Origin: Pegoplata infirma
Taxonomy: Eukaryota; Arthropoda; Insecta; Diptera; Anthomyiidae
Length of the DNA stretch: 64,000 nt
Reading direction: 5' to 3'
Assembly: GCA_963921195.1 (NCBI GenBank)
Contig: OY992536.1
Span: 95,337,007 to 95,401,006, forward strand
Part shown: piece by piece, positions 46,656 through 58,363 of the stretch
How the letters are laid out: every line of letters starts with the position of its first letter
How positions within the stretch are numbered: the stretch's first letter is position 1
Notes under the pieces: generated by a model
Seen by the model: only the letters and a program-made list of their open reading frames with translations
What the model was told of the DNA's origin: nothing
Databases searched by the model: none
Made by a program: the position numbers and the translations under genes

Positions 46656-48241
46656 CCCAGCAAAAAATAAACGAAGTGGTTCAAAAAGAATTAATGGTTT
46701 CACTACATACAAAGTAGCAATAGGTGCCGAACTTCATATTCCGTAGGAAGTACTTTTAAAATCACTTCCAAAAATGCTACAATATAACAATAAAACCATC
46801 TTTCACGAGTTCTTTACTTAATGATTTTAAAGTACCTCGTTCATATCTTCTTAGGAATTAAATCAAATTAAATGAAACACTTAGAATGGGGGTGATATAC
46901 GAAGTATGCAATTTTTTCTACGTCCAGCTTCGAATAGATTTAGGTTTTGCAAAAATGGTGACAAAATTTGGTAATGGCATTTCATTTCTCTTTATTTAGA
47001 GCTTAAACACTCGAAAAGACGAAAATCGATTATTGATAAATTTTTCAAATTTCATACAAGCATTTTTACGTTTAACTACCATTCTATATCGTATATCGAA
47101 AAAAGTTGGTCCTAAATTAAATAAATACATTTACGGATGTTGATGCATCACATTATTAAAGATTGATTAAGCTTTTTAGAAAATTGAGGTTTAGGCTTGT
47201 GGTCAGAACAAACTGGTGAATCGATTCGCCGTGAATTTTTATAGTTTTGTGATCTTTATAATTACTCCTTTTTTAATTCGAAGTATATACGTTTAATTAT
47301 CAATGAAATTAATTTTTCAATTACGTAAGGTTTTTAAGATATTCGCGTTTGAATATTGAAATATTTGGGTCTCCTCTGTAACATATTCTTAAGTTGCTTA
47401 AACACAATAGTACTCGATTTAGTTAAAATAAGACATTTTTATTCCAAATCTGGTAAATTTTTCTATCGCGTACTGTTTTTGAAATATTGGCGTTTGAAAA
47501 ACTCAAACTCCACTGTTGCGCACTTATATTCTTTATAAATCACACTAAAATTTTCAAACGCGAATATCTCAAAAACAGAACATGCTTGAAAAATTTTTAT
47601 TGCAGTTTTGGTATCAGGAGGTCCATTTTGTATGAAATCGAGTCCTATTTGGTGGAAGCAACGTAACAGTGGACCCCTAAAAGTTCTAAAATATTGTTTT
47701 TTTTTTTTTACTTTTTAACAGCGAATATCTCAAAAACGGCACGTGCTAGAAAAATTTGGACGGTAGATTTGGAAGCAGGATACTAAAATCTATAAGGATC
47801 AGTTAGAAATTTCACTTGGAGGTTTTTGCTGTCGAACAGTGTTTTTAGTGTAAATATTACAAAAATCAATCAATCTTACAAAAAGAAGTGAAAAAATCTC
47901 TTCTAATTTAGAAGTTCTAAATCACCAAATAAAAATGACATAATCACACCCAAAATGCCAAAAAATATGTACTTCTAAAGAAGTGATGAAAAAAGTGCTT
48001 CCAAAAGGTCAAGTTATATTAACATCCGGATCACTACTTCAGAAGTTGTGATAAAAACACTAGTGATATATGTTATACTTAAGTGTCAATCTTTCGCCAC
48101 TGAAAAGTGGCGATAAAAAGAACATACTTTGTGTGTCACGCCCATATTAAATTCATCAATGTTTCAGTTGAAGAAGAAGTACATCTGGTTCATAAGTTGT
48201 GGTGAATTTTGTAGTGAATGGTAAGCTCTTTTTTTGCTGGG
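46656..48241. mobile_element. 1.6-kb element with CCCAGCAAAAAA ends
   Basis: The ends are CCCAGCAAAAAA and TTTTTTTGCTGGG, with TTC on both outer sides as a possible 3-bp duplication. Inside, CGCGAATATCTCAAAAACAG and related phrases recur three times (47340, 47560, 47720) in both orientations. No ORF of note; 47356-47538 is accidental. Confidence 0.65.
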
Positions 48242-48401
48242 TTCTAGTTTGTGCACAAACGATTTGTCATTAGACTCGTTTGCTACTTTGTAGTAAATCG
48301 TTTATATTTTTGCTAAATAATCTTGACAATGGAATCTTGACAAATTCCGAAACACGTGTCGATTAAGTCTTGCAAAAATGACCAACATAAATAAATTTAA
48401 G

Positions 48402-48582
48402 GGTCGAACCTGAATCAAATTGCGTCGCGCAAGACGTAAAAAAAAACAAAAACAAACACATCAAATTTTAAATTTTTACGTCCGTTTGATTTAGGTACGT
48501 CACATTTAAATATTAGAAACGAAAAATTATTGGGCGTTACGCCTTACGCGACGCAATTTGATTCAGGTTGGACGCTAAAACA
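48402..48582. mobile_element. MITE with AACCTGAATCAAATTGCG ends, inserted in a palindrome arm
   Basis: AACCTGAATCAAATTGCGTC is inverted near 48569. The undisturbed other arm (46280-46300) shows the empty site between AAATTTAA and AAAACAAAA. Confidence 0.85.
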
Positions 48583-48689
48583 AAAAATAATTTTCTTGAA
48601 AATTATGCTATGAGAATATCATGGTTTTAATTAGTAAAGAAAATAATGACCTCGAGCCAGAATAAACATCCTCAAAATATGTTTTTGAT

Positions 48690-49260
48690 GAATTTTTTTG
48701 ATGAAAAGAAAATTTTTTGATATAAAAAAATTGATGAAAAAAAATATGAAAAAAACAAATTTTGTGAGAAAAAAATTGATAATAAAAGATTTGATAAAAA
48801 AATTTGATGAAAAAAAAAATTGATGAAAAAAATATGATGAAAAAAATTTTGATGAAAAAAAAAAATTTGATGAAAACAAATTTGATGAAAAAAAAAAAAA
48901 TGAATGAAAAAAAAATTTGATGAAAAAAAATTTGATGAAAAAAATTAATGAAAAAAAAATTGATGAAAAAAAAAATTGATAAAAAAAAATTTATGAAAAA
49001 AAAAATTATGAAAAAAAAGTTGATGAAAAAAAAAAAATTATGAAAAAAAAAATTTTATAAAATTGGATAAAAAAAATGATGAAAAAAAGTGATGAAAAAA
49101 AAAAATTGACGAAAAAAAAAGTTTGGTGAAAAAAAAACAAAATTTATGGAAAAAAATTGATAAAGAAAAAAAAATTATGGAAAAAAAATTTGATGAAAAA
49201 AAAAATTTGATGGAAAATAAAAAATTGATGAAAAAAAAAAATTTGATGAAAAATTTTTTT
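48690..49260. repeat. GATGAAAAAAAATTT low-complexity tract
   Basis: About 30 imperfect repeats of (T)GATGAAAAAAAAATT. Similar but shorter tracts lie at 36430-36545, 41100-41330 and 46010-46150. Frames inside it (48631-48879, 49123-49422) are compositional artefacts. Confidence 0.85.
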
Positions 49261-49719
49261 TTTTTGGTGAAAAATAATTATGTTACTTTTTATTCACCAG
49301 CTGGTGAAAAACGGGTTTATTCACGACGAGGTGAATTATTATCCAAGTTACAAACCCAAGTTATCAAAATTTTTGGTTTTAAGAAAATAGTAATTCTTGT
49401 TTTCTTTTTCGTTAATTGTTAGCTTATATAGTCCTGCAACTTTTTTAAAATTAGACACCAGCCTAAAAACATTATCATATTAAAAAAACTCGCTTTTGTC
49501 AGGATCATAGCTTTACTTAATGCCTTAAATTATCCTATAAAAATCTAACATTTTCATAAAAATCATCGTAAATAAAACGAATCAGTGCTATATTGTAAGA
49601 ACACCTTTAACGCGGTACTGCCCTACCAAATATCGATTTTCTAATTAGAAAACTTGCCATCATCTCACATTTTTTCCAACAAAATCTTAAAACATGGCAA
49701 CACTAACCAGTATACATAT
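49261..49719. other. Unique sequence with a diverged copy of the region upstream of the DUF1091-like gene
   Basis: 49330-49490 (GTGAATTATTATCCAAGTTA, AGTAATTCTTGTTTTC, GACACCAGCCTAAAAACA) is a diverged direct copy of 41335-41480. No coding exon was found after it. Confidence 0.5.
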
Positions 49720-50900
49720 GAGGCATTCCACACCAACTGTTCCAGTACAGAAAAACCATAGTGGTTTTAATGGGATATAATTTGCAAAGTATTCGCTATC
49801 AGCGTACTATTAAATAACAAAAATAAAATTTAAGATTTTTCAAAAAGTGGGTCTTGTAGGCGTGGTCAAATATTGAAAATATCAACATTTTTTGCCTGAG
49901 TATCTTTACTTCAATATTTATGCAAGTTAAATGAAACACAGTTAAGTCTATAAAATAAAAGTTTTTTATAGATTTTTATATGGGCTACACAGCTCAACAA
50001 GAAAATGCGTATTGGATTATGGTTAGTGATTTGAATAGTGTTTGTTGCGCTGATTCCAAATCCGGAGCCCAAATTTGTCTATCACGTCAGGATTTTGAAT
50101 AATTCGCGGTTAAAGTGCCGAAAAAGGGCATTTTTGACCCATTTTAAATGCTTATAAAGTAATATACTGACATGCGAATGATTTGATATCAAACTCATTC
50201 GAAAATTTGTAATTTTCTCTTAAAGATAAGATGAAATGTTCTAAAAATTTAATTTTTTAAAATGGTAAAAAAATCATTAACAAAAAACCTTCCATTTTGA
50301 AATATTTTGTTTATTTACACAGTGTTTTTTAACAAATTTCCATACAAATTCACACGTAAATTTTAGATTTAACGCACTCGTTGCTAATGATTTTTTTACC
50401 ATTTTAGAAAATGAAATTCCAAGAAAATTTGATCTTGTCTGAAAGAGAAAATTACAGACTTTCGAATGAGCTTGATACCAAGTCATTTGCATGTCAGGAT
50501 CTTATTTTATAGGCCTTCAAAAATGGTCAAAATGGGCCTTTTTTGACACTTTAACCGCGATTTTCTCAAAATTGTGACGTGATAAAAAAATTTGAGTGAC
50601 CGTTTTGGAATCTGGGCACCAAAACCTATCTACTTTTTTTGGTTTCATCCAAAACGCAGCGACAAACCTTAGATTTGTAGAGCGATAGCTATCGATTAAA
50701 AAATAAAAATTGAAAAATTTTTAGAAGAAGTTCTGAATTTTTCAAATTTAAACTTTAACTTTATTTATCAAAAAACATGCCGCATTTTTTTTTTAATTTA
50801 AAAAAAAAGTTATGGTGATTTTCCATCTGCTCTAAAATTTTCCGAGATGTGTTTTGCCTTGTTTTCGAGAAATCAAATGTTAAGGACTGCACTACGCTAA
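49720..50900. mobile_element. GAGGCATTCC-family element, partial, split by a CACAGCTC element
   Basis: It begins GAGGCATTCCACACCAACTG. Family sequence (ATATGGGCTA, then CTATCGATTAAAA) is split exactly at 49987/50691 by the CACAGCTC element. No right terminus was found; it fades near 50890. Confidence 0.7.
49988..50690. mobile_element. CACAGCTC element, copy 2
   Basis: From CACAGCTCAACAAGAAAATG to GATTTGTAGAGCGATAG. It is highly similar to 34109-34772 over its length. The host reads GGGCTA before and CTATCGATT after, while the unbroken family member at 61082 has GGGCTATCGATT, so CTA (3 bp) was duplicated. Confidence 0.87.
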
Positions 50901-50907
50901 TTTTATA

Positions 50908-51222
50908 CAATAATGGTGTATATAACGTGTGCGTACGAGTAATATCAACACTTACAAAATATTTTAAATAGCGATGGGATCGTCAGTGAGTTTTTATTAA
51001 CGATCACGCATGCTTTATTATTTTACTCACGCTATTTTATTTTTTTCTACTCACGTATGCGTAAATGAGCGTGAGCAAAATAAAATATCGTGCGTGACTT
51101 AATTTTTCTTCATGAGCGTGCGCAATCGATATTAAAAACTCATTCACGATCCCATCTCTATTTTAAATATTGTTTAAGTGTTTTTATTACTCATACGCAC
51201 ACGTTATATACACCATTATTTT
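50908..51222. repeat. 315-bp palindrome with GTGA-rich centre
   Basis: Outer arms AATAATGGTGTATATAACGT / ACGTTATATACACCATTATT enclose ends GCGATGGGATCGT / ACGATCCCATCTC and a centre of CACGC/GCGTG motifs. Related to 8922-9383. Confidence 0.85.
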
Positions 51223-54195
51223 TTTTTTTTACTTTGAGCCAACACTCAGGGGATGCCCCCTACTAATGCAATGCATTGTGTTGGTATTAGGTTAAATAGG
51301 TTATGAGGAGAAGGAAAGAGGGAGTAGTGTTTGTGAACATTTAATTTGAACTTTTCTAAATTATAGCCTACTGGAAAGATTTCCACGGGGAGTTTGTTCC
51401 ACATTCGGCTAGGTTAGGTTAGGGTGGCGGTGCCAGATGGACACTCCGCATAGACCAGTTGGTCCATAGCGATACCACAAAATTCTTTCCGCTTATCGAT
51501 GTAAACTAAATACATTGACCTTCATCGCGAACTGTTTCAAACTCTTCAGGTCTATCCTCGTAATTTCCTCCAAAGTCTCGAACTGTGAACTTCCCATAAT
51601 TGATAGTCGAGTTCGTGCCAAAGCCGGGCAGTGACACAGGATGTGTTCAATGGTCTCCTCGACGTCTGGTGTCTCGCACCTTTTACAGCTTGCGTCCGTA
51701 ATAAGATTCATGTTCTTGGCATGTTTTCCGACAAGAGAGTGTCCCGTTATTAGACCTGTCAACATACGACATTCGATTCTCGTAAGTGTTAGTAAGAATT
51801 TTGTTCTTCCTAAATCATAGCGTGGCCATAAAATTCTGCTTATACGACTTGTCCTAAGTTCCTTCCATCTTCGATTTGCCTTGGCGACAGTAAGGGTATT
51901 TCGTTTTAGTTTGTAATGCTGGAGTGGCGGTGAAAGCATTATGGTGGTACCTATGCCATCTGCTCCAAGTTTCGCGAGTTCATCCGCTTTCTCGTTTCCT
52001 TTTATTCCTTCGTGCCCTGGTACCCATAATAAGGTAACTTCATTATTCAAGCAAAGTTGTTTTAAATTCCCGTAACACTTTAAAACCGTTTTCGATTTAA
52101 TTTGGTAGCTCAAGAGTGCTTTTAGAGCAGCTTGACTATCCACGTAGAAATTAAGGGTTGCACCTTTTTCCTCTACCATAAATTCCACAGCTTTTGATAT
52201 AGCAGCTATCTCAGCCTGAAAGATACTCGAGTCTGCGGGTAATTTAAAAGATAAGTGTTGGTCTAGTTCCAATATTGTGAAACCAGCTCCCACACCATGC
52301 GATTGCTTCGATCCATCAGTAAAGATATTTATTGAGTTCGCAGGAGGGCCCTGCCAGATCGACCAGAATTCTCGATCCGGAAATCTAACTTCATATTTCC
52401 GGTCGAAAACTAGTTTGGGCACTGTGTAATCAGAGTCAATACGGTCCATATTAGCAATGTTACTGTGTCCAAAGTTGCGATACTTGAACCAATTTGACTC
52501 TTTGAGTCTGAGGCAAGCCTTGTAAGCCTCGCCCTTAGCAAAGAGATCAATTGGTAATAAGTGCAATAAAGTGTCGATAGAGTCGGCTGATGTTGTTCTC
52601 AAAGCGCCAGTGATACTCCGTCCCATTTGCCGTTGAAGCTTCTGAAACATTTTAAGCGTCACATCCTTTTCGAGTGCCTTATGCCAGACTAAAACTCCAT
52701 AGAGTAAGATTGGTCTTACGATTGAAGTATAAATCCATTAAGTGACTTTAGGTTCTAGACCCCAGGTACTGCCGAACATTTGCTTACACGCGTAATACGC
52801 GTTGTTTGCCCTTTTTACCCTTTCTTCAGAGTTCTTGTTCCAGATCAGCTTACTGTCCAAGAACACTCCAAGAAATTTGGCATGCGGTGATATTGGAATT
52901 TCAACTCCTCCCACTCGAACCTTTCTAAATTCTGGGATTTTGTATTTTCTAGTAAAAAGGACCATTTCCGTTTTCTGCGGGTTGACATTAAGTCCATTTC
53001 CTGAAGCCCACTTCCACATAGCCTTAAGTGAGCCCTCTAAAATCTCGGATACAGTATCCAGATATTTGCCACATGATAGAATAACCACATCATCAGCGTA
53101 TGCTATTGTTGTGGTTCCTAAAGTCTTTAGTTCCTTTAAAATGGGGTCCAACACCAGAAGCCAGAGCAGTGGTGACAGAACCCCACCTTGTGGTGTTCCT
53201 CTAGTAACGTAACGAGATGTTTTTGCATGACCCCATTCGGCCGTTATCTCCCGACATGAAAGCATTTGCTCTATCCATTTACTCAAACAGCTGTTAGTTG
53301 AAGCCTTGTTAAAAGCATTAACGATCGTTTCCGTATTTACATTGTTAAAAGCCCCTTCTATATCCAGAAATGCTGCAAGAGCAAATTCCTTTTACTCCAG
53401 GGATGCTTCTACCTTCTGTACAAGTGAATGAAGCGCAGTCTCTATGGATTTACCCTGCTGGTAAGCATGCTGTGCATCCGATAGAAAATTTGTACCTAAA
53501 TGCTCTCGTATATATAGATCAATTATCCTTTCCAGTGTTTTTAAAAGAAAAGATGTCAAACTTATTGGTCTGTAATCTTTTGCCGTCGCGTGGTTCAGTT
53601 TACCGCTTTTGGGCAAGTATATAATACTTGCTTTCCTCCATCCTTTTGGTATATAGCAAAATTTCAGGCATGCAGTAAAAATCGATAATAGATGCGGAAT
53701 TAAAATACTGGAGACGTTCTGAAGCATTGCCGGAATAATGCCGTCAGGTCCAGGTGATTTGTATGGTTTGAATGAAGCTAGAGCCCATTTTATTCGGTCC
53801 GCAGTTAAACAATTTTCTGGAATAATTGAGGGGTTATCGCGGATTACATTCACTGCAATTGGATTTATCCTACATCCCGGAAAGTGTGTCGTAAGTAGAA
53901 CATCAAGTGTTTCATCTGCACTTTCTGTCCATGTATCATCACTTTTTTTCAGTAGGATTGGTGGAATGTTCTTATTCGATAAAATTTTTCTTTTTGTTAG
54001 CCTTGCAGCCTCAGTGGTATGTTCAATATTGCTACACAGGTTTTCCCAGCTAATTTTTTTTGATTTCCGTATTAGCTTTTTGGCACATTCGGCTAGTTCG
54101 ACCGAGAAACGAATTTTCTCTGTAATGCGTTGTGCGATACATTGGACAGTCGACAACAAACGGATATGGGTTGCTGGAAAGGCGAGTACTACGGG
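51223..54195 (-). pseudogene. 5'-truncated LINE (I/LOA/R1-like) ORF2: reverse transcriptase plus RNase H, two in-frame stops
   Basis: On the minus strand one reading frame runs from about 54195 to 51493, interrupted only by TAA codons at 53392-53394 and 52738-52740. In order it shows PYKSPGPDGIIPAML, KDYRPISLTSFLLK (RT fingers), FLDIEGAFNNV (motif A), GTPQGGVLSPLLW, and AYADDVVIL (catalytic YADD). After the second stop comes an RNase H domain with FTDGS, FQAEIAAI, FYVDSQAAL and LAKLGAD-type active-site residues (D, E, D and the C-terminal D region after VPGHEG). A CxxC...HxxxxC cluster (CKRC, EHILCHC) follows. RNase H in ORF2 excludes jockey and fits the I/LOA/R1 groups. The endonuclease and any ORF1 are missing; a hAT-like terminus abuts the break at 54196. 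A poly(A) tail on the minus strand (51223-51236) marks the 3' end. Confidence 0.93.
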
Positions 54196-54359
54196 CAGGG
54201 GCGTATCCAGGATTTATTTCGGTGGGGGCACAAAAAATTTACATAACAGCACATGTTTTAGAATTTTTCTCGATCTTTTTCTTGAACTGAAAGCAACACA
54301 ATCAGATTCTTCATTTTTGTGAAAGTTTAAAACTGTTGGGGGAAAACAACATTAAAATT

Positions 54360-55760
54360 TTTTCAGAGACTTAAGCCTTTTTCTAAAATGTGAATTGTAT
54401 CAGATGCTGATACATTTTTACAAAGAAGATTATCAGAATCTGAATATTTTTTCAAAGAAAAGTATAAGATTTTATGACAATTTTCAGTTAAGACAGTTTT
54501 TGTTATAGAAAAAGTGAAAGACTCTAATTCATATTTCCAATGGAAAACGTTTCTCGGGAACAAGTCACTTTAGAAAATTTATTCTATAAACATATTCATA
54601 AAATACTTTTCCAAAAGAAAAAACTCCGATTGTAAGACATTTTCCCCAGAAAAATCTTCGTTTTTTCTATAAGAAAAATAATTCTGAGACCTTTTTAAAA
54701 AGAAAACAGTATAAAAAAGTCTTAGATTCCAAAACCTTTTTCCTTAAGAAAAATTCTTGGATTCTGAGAAAATTTTCCTACAGAAAAAGTCTAAAATTCT
54801 TAGTCATTTTTCCTATAGAAAAAGTCTCAGATTCTTGGACATTTTTCCTATAGAAAAAGTTAAAAATTCTGAGATATTTTTCCTATAGAAAAGGTCTCAG
54901 ATTCTTCGACAGTTTTCCTATAGAAAATGTCTCAGATTCTCAGACATTTTTTTACAGAAAATTTCTTAGATTCTGAAAAATTTTTCCTATTAAAAAAGTC
55001 TCAGATTCTGAGACATTTTTCCTAAAGAAAAAGTTTCAGATTCAGAAATATTTTTCCCACAGAAAAATACTCAGATTCTGAGACATTATTCTTATAGAAA
55101 AAAATATTTTTACAATAGAAAGTCTCAGATTTTAAGCATTTTCTATACAAAAAGTCTCAGTTTGTGTCTCTGAGACATTTTTCCTATACACAAAATCTTA
55201 GATTTTGAGATAATTTGCCATAAGAAAAATTTGTTGATTCTGAGACATTTTTTCGTAAAAAAAGTATGAGATTCTGAGACATTTTCCTAGATTGTAAGAA
55301 CAATTAACAGAAATTTTTCCTGTAGAAAGTTCTCAGATTCTAAAACATTTTTCATATAGAAAAGCCTCAGATTCTAAGAATTTTTTTATAGAAAAAATCT
55401 CAGATTTTGAGACATTTTTCGTATTCAGAGACATCATTCATATAGAAAGTTCTCAGATTTTGCAACATTTTTAATATAGAAAAGCCTCAGATTCTGAGAA
55501 TTTTTAATAGAAATAATCTCAGATTCTGAGACATTTTTAATATAGAAAAAGTCTTAGATTCTGAGAAAAATTTCAATATTTTAAGACATTATTTCTATAG
55601 AAAAAGTCATAGATTCTCATAAATTTTTCTTATAGAAATTTTTAGATTCTGAGAAATTTTTTTTAGAAAAGTGTAAGATTCTGAGACGTTTTTAAGAAAT
55701 AGTCTCGACATTTTTCTAAAAGACAAAGTCGCATTTTAAGATTTGCCTACATTTTACTTA
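54360..55760. repeat. Decayed 35-37-bp minisatellite related to the TAPT1 intron array
   Basis: CTATAGAAAAAGTCTCAGAT followed by TCTGAGACATTTTTC recurs roughly 35-40 times with many substitutions and indels. It differs from the intron unit mainly in CTATAG for CTATAT and fewer A. It lies just inside the hAT-like left end. Confidence 0.88.
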
Positions 55761-56499
55761 CATTATGCCCATTTTTTGTGTACATAAAACTTCAGGTTCT
55801 AAGATATTTTTTCGAATCTTAACTTGAAAAGTTTCAAATTCTAAGAAAAAAATTTCAGATTTTTTGATTTTTTTAACAGAAAATTTTTAGTTTCAAAATC
55901 TTTCTTCAAAAAATTTTAGATTCTTAATGTTTTTCGATTTTTTTAGGAAGGTTTTTAATATTGTACTTGTTATTTGATACCAAATTCTGAAATTTGTGAA
56001 ATCATTTCAGGGAGGGGGGGGGGGGCCCACAGTGCTTCGTTCCCATGTAACGAAAGGACAAAATTAGAAGGAGTTGTCAGATATTTTTGAGATTTGCTAC
56101 ACTAACATAAAATATATTAGTTAAGAAAAATATGAATTTTTGGAAAAATCGGTGCAAGGACACGCCTACCTCCCATGTGTCCTGAAACTGAAAAATGTAA
56201 TTTTAGCTTCAATAATGCACAAAAAATTACAAAAAGTGGTCATGCTGATACACATTCTACTAGCAATGTGTGTATTAATTTTCACTTAAATCGGAGCAAG
56301 GACTCAAGGTCCTGCCATATATCCTTTTTCTTTGAAACGCTATAACACCTACAAAAATAGTCCGGTCGTAAAAAAAAACTTTGTAAGCAAATTAATATTC
56401 CTTTAGATATATATTAATGCCAAATTTGGGCAAAATCGGATTAGAAGTGTGGAAAATATAAAAACATTCTTTTTTGAAAAATAAGTTATTTTTGTTTTT

Positions 56500-57800
56500 A
56501 AAGTCGTCTAAAAAAGGTCAAAGAAATGTATTAAATCAACTTCTGAGCTACATAATGTTCTTACATGTCTGCAGTAAAATTTGATGGCGGTTCTTTTTTT
56601 AGAATACATTAACCCCCTATCTCCCATTTTTAGGGGTCATTTTTGTCCTTTTTTAACATATCTTCATAGAACAACACTAAAATTAACGTTTCAATAGTTA
56701 AAATTTTCTACAAAAATGTTAAGCATCAAATTTCACTAGGGGTTGTCAAATACCAAAACATCGTGCGATGTGATCAAAATGCTTTAAAAAGTTAAATTGT
56801 AAGGTATCATATATTGTTAAATAGCTTTTACCAAAGTATACTACTGAGATAAAAAATATCTTTAGATGTTTTCAGTGAAATTTAATGGCGGTTCTTTTGT
56901 TAGAACATATTAACCCTCCATCTCCCATTTTAAGGGGTCATTTTAGTCCTTATTTTAAATATTTTTATAAAATTTAATAAAACGAGCCTTTAAAGGTTAA
57001 AGCGTAATACTAGATTACTTTTTTAATGTTTCTTGAATATAATTTATAATTAAAGAGTAATTTAACATAAGCTTCAGTAGAATACACTGTGCAATAAATT
57101 TGAGGTCACAGAGTGTATCTTAAATTGGACAAAACAAAAAATGAAGCTATACCATTTGTTAACCAAAAACGAATTGTTTTGAAAATTTAGCTGGAGTTCT
57201 TTTTATGGCCCATTGAAGTCTTTACTTTTTTTAAATGGGTTTGGAATGATTAAATATATCTATTGATAGTTTGTAGAACGGTTTAACACTCTAAACACAC
57301 GTTTAAGTGTTTTTTATAAGAATATTTTAAAAAGGGACTGAAATGACCACTTACAATGGGAGATAGAGGGTTAATATGTTTTAAGAAAAAAGAAACATAA
57401 AATTTTACCGAAGACATCTATTAACAGTATTAAGCTCAGAAGTAAATTTGTTATGTTTTGTCGAATTATTTCAATTGTGGTGAATCACAATTTAACAATA
57501 TATGACAATTAAAAATATTACTTTTTTAAGCATTTTGCTTGTATCTCACGAATTTTTGGTCTTTTACAACTAACAATGAAATTCTATGCAGAAACAATTT
57601 TTGGAACATGTTAACCCTTTAAAAGCAAGTGTAAGTGGTATTCTACGACGATATTTGGAAAAGGGACTAAAGTGACCCCTAAAAACGGGAGATAGAGGGT
57701 TAATATGTTCTAAGAAAAGAACCGTCATCAAATTTCGTTGCACATATATTAACCTTATTTAGCTCAAAATTAAATTTAATAATTTTTTTTGACTTATTCT
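56500..57800. repeat. Inverted repeats around AACCC-CTATCTCCCATTTTTAGGGG motifs
   Basis: TTAACCCCCTATCTCCCATT (56610) and TTAACCCTCCATCTCCCATT (56910) are mirrored by AATGGGAGATAGAGGGTTAA (57355) and AACGGGAGATAGAGGGTTAA (57690), each near a GTTCTTTTNTTAGAA motif. This is a four-copy imperfect palindrome of about 1.3 kb. No ORF. Confidence 0.75.
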
Positions 57801-58363
57801 GAACTCCTTTGAAAAATAATTAAAAACTTCAGTGGGGCATAAAAAAAACTCGAGCTAAATTTTCAAAATTCTGCGGTTGTTTCGATCTACTATTAATATA
57901 CATTTATTTTGCTGTTAGATAAGAGTTTAAACTTACAAAAAAAGAAAAAAAAATATCTATTTTTTTATATTTTCTTTTACACTCCATCAAACTTTAGTTA
58001 TTTTTGGATTTTCAACAAAAAAAACTTGTTTTTCTGCGCAATAAAAAATATTTTTTTTGTAAATATATAAAAAATTTTATATTTTAGCTTCACTACAAAT
58101 ATATCAAAGTACTTTAAAACAAAATTTCAAACCATTTTATTAAAAACTGGATTTTTGAGAATTATTTTTGTGAAACAGCTAAAAAATATTTTCCTGTTAA
58201 GTATTTTTTGCATAAAATTCTCTGAGTTTAGCGCCCTCTCGTGGTGGCAAAAGCAATCTGAAAAAATATTTTTGTTAATATTTATTTGAGATACCTTATT
58301 ATCTTTCAAAAAATCTGTATTTAAACACAATTTGAGACAAAAAATTTTTTTTTGACTTTTGTC
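57800..58363. other. AT-rich sequence inside the hAT-like region
   Basis: No gene was recognised. The minus-strand frame at 58127-58624 is a fusion of this sequence with LINE-derived sequence, not a real protein. Confidence 0.4.

Larger units (their letters stand above)
46165..48690. mobile_element. Nested palindrome: outer arms with three younger elements inside
   Basis: Outer arms are 46170-46437 and 48242-48690, near-perfect inverted repeats (GGCTCGAGGTCATTATTTTC, CGACACGTGTTTCGGAATTT, ACGATTTACTACAAAGTAGC). Between them lie a foldback (46438-46653) and a CCCAGC element (46656-48241). The right arm is interrupted by a MITE (48402-48582). No protein was recognised. Confidence 0.88.

Noticed and set aside
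48631..49422. Lys- or Phe-rich ORFs in 48631-48879 and 49123-49422
   Set aside because: They are translations of the GATGAAAAAAAA low-complexity tract and have no independent coding signal.
53738..54322. Plus-strand ORF of 194 codons opposite the LINE
   Set aside because: It is antisense to the reverse transcriptase domain, which has clear catalytic motifs; the plus-strand frame has none.
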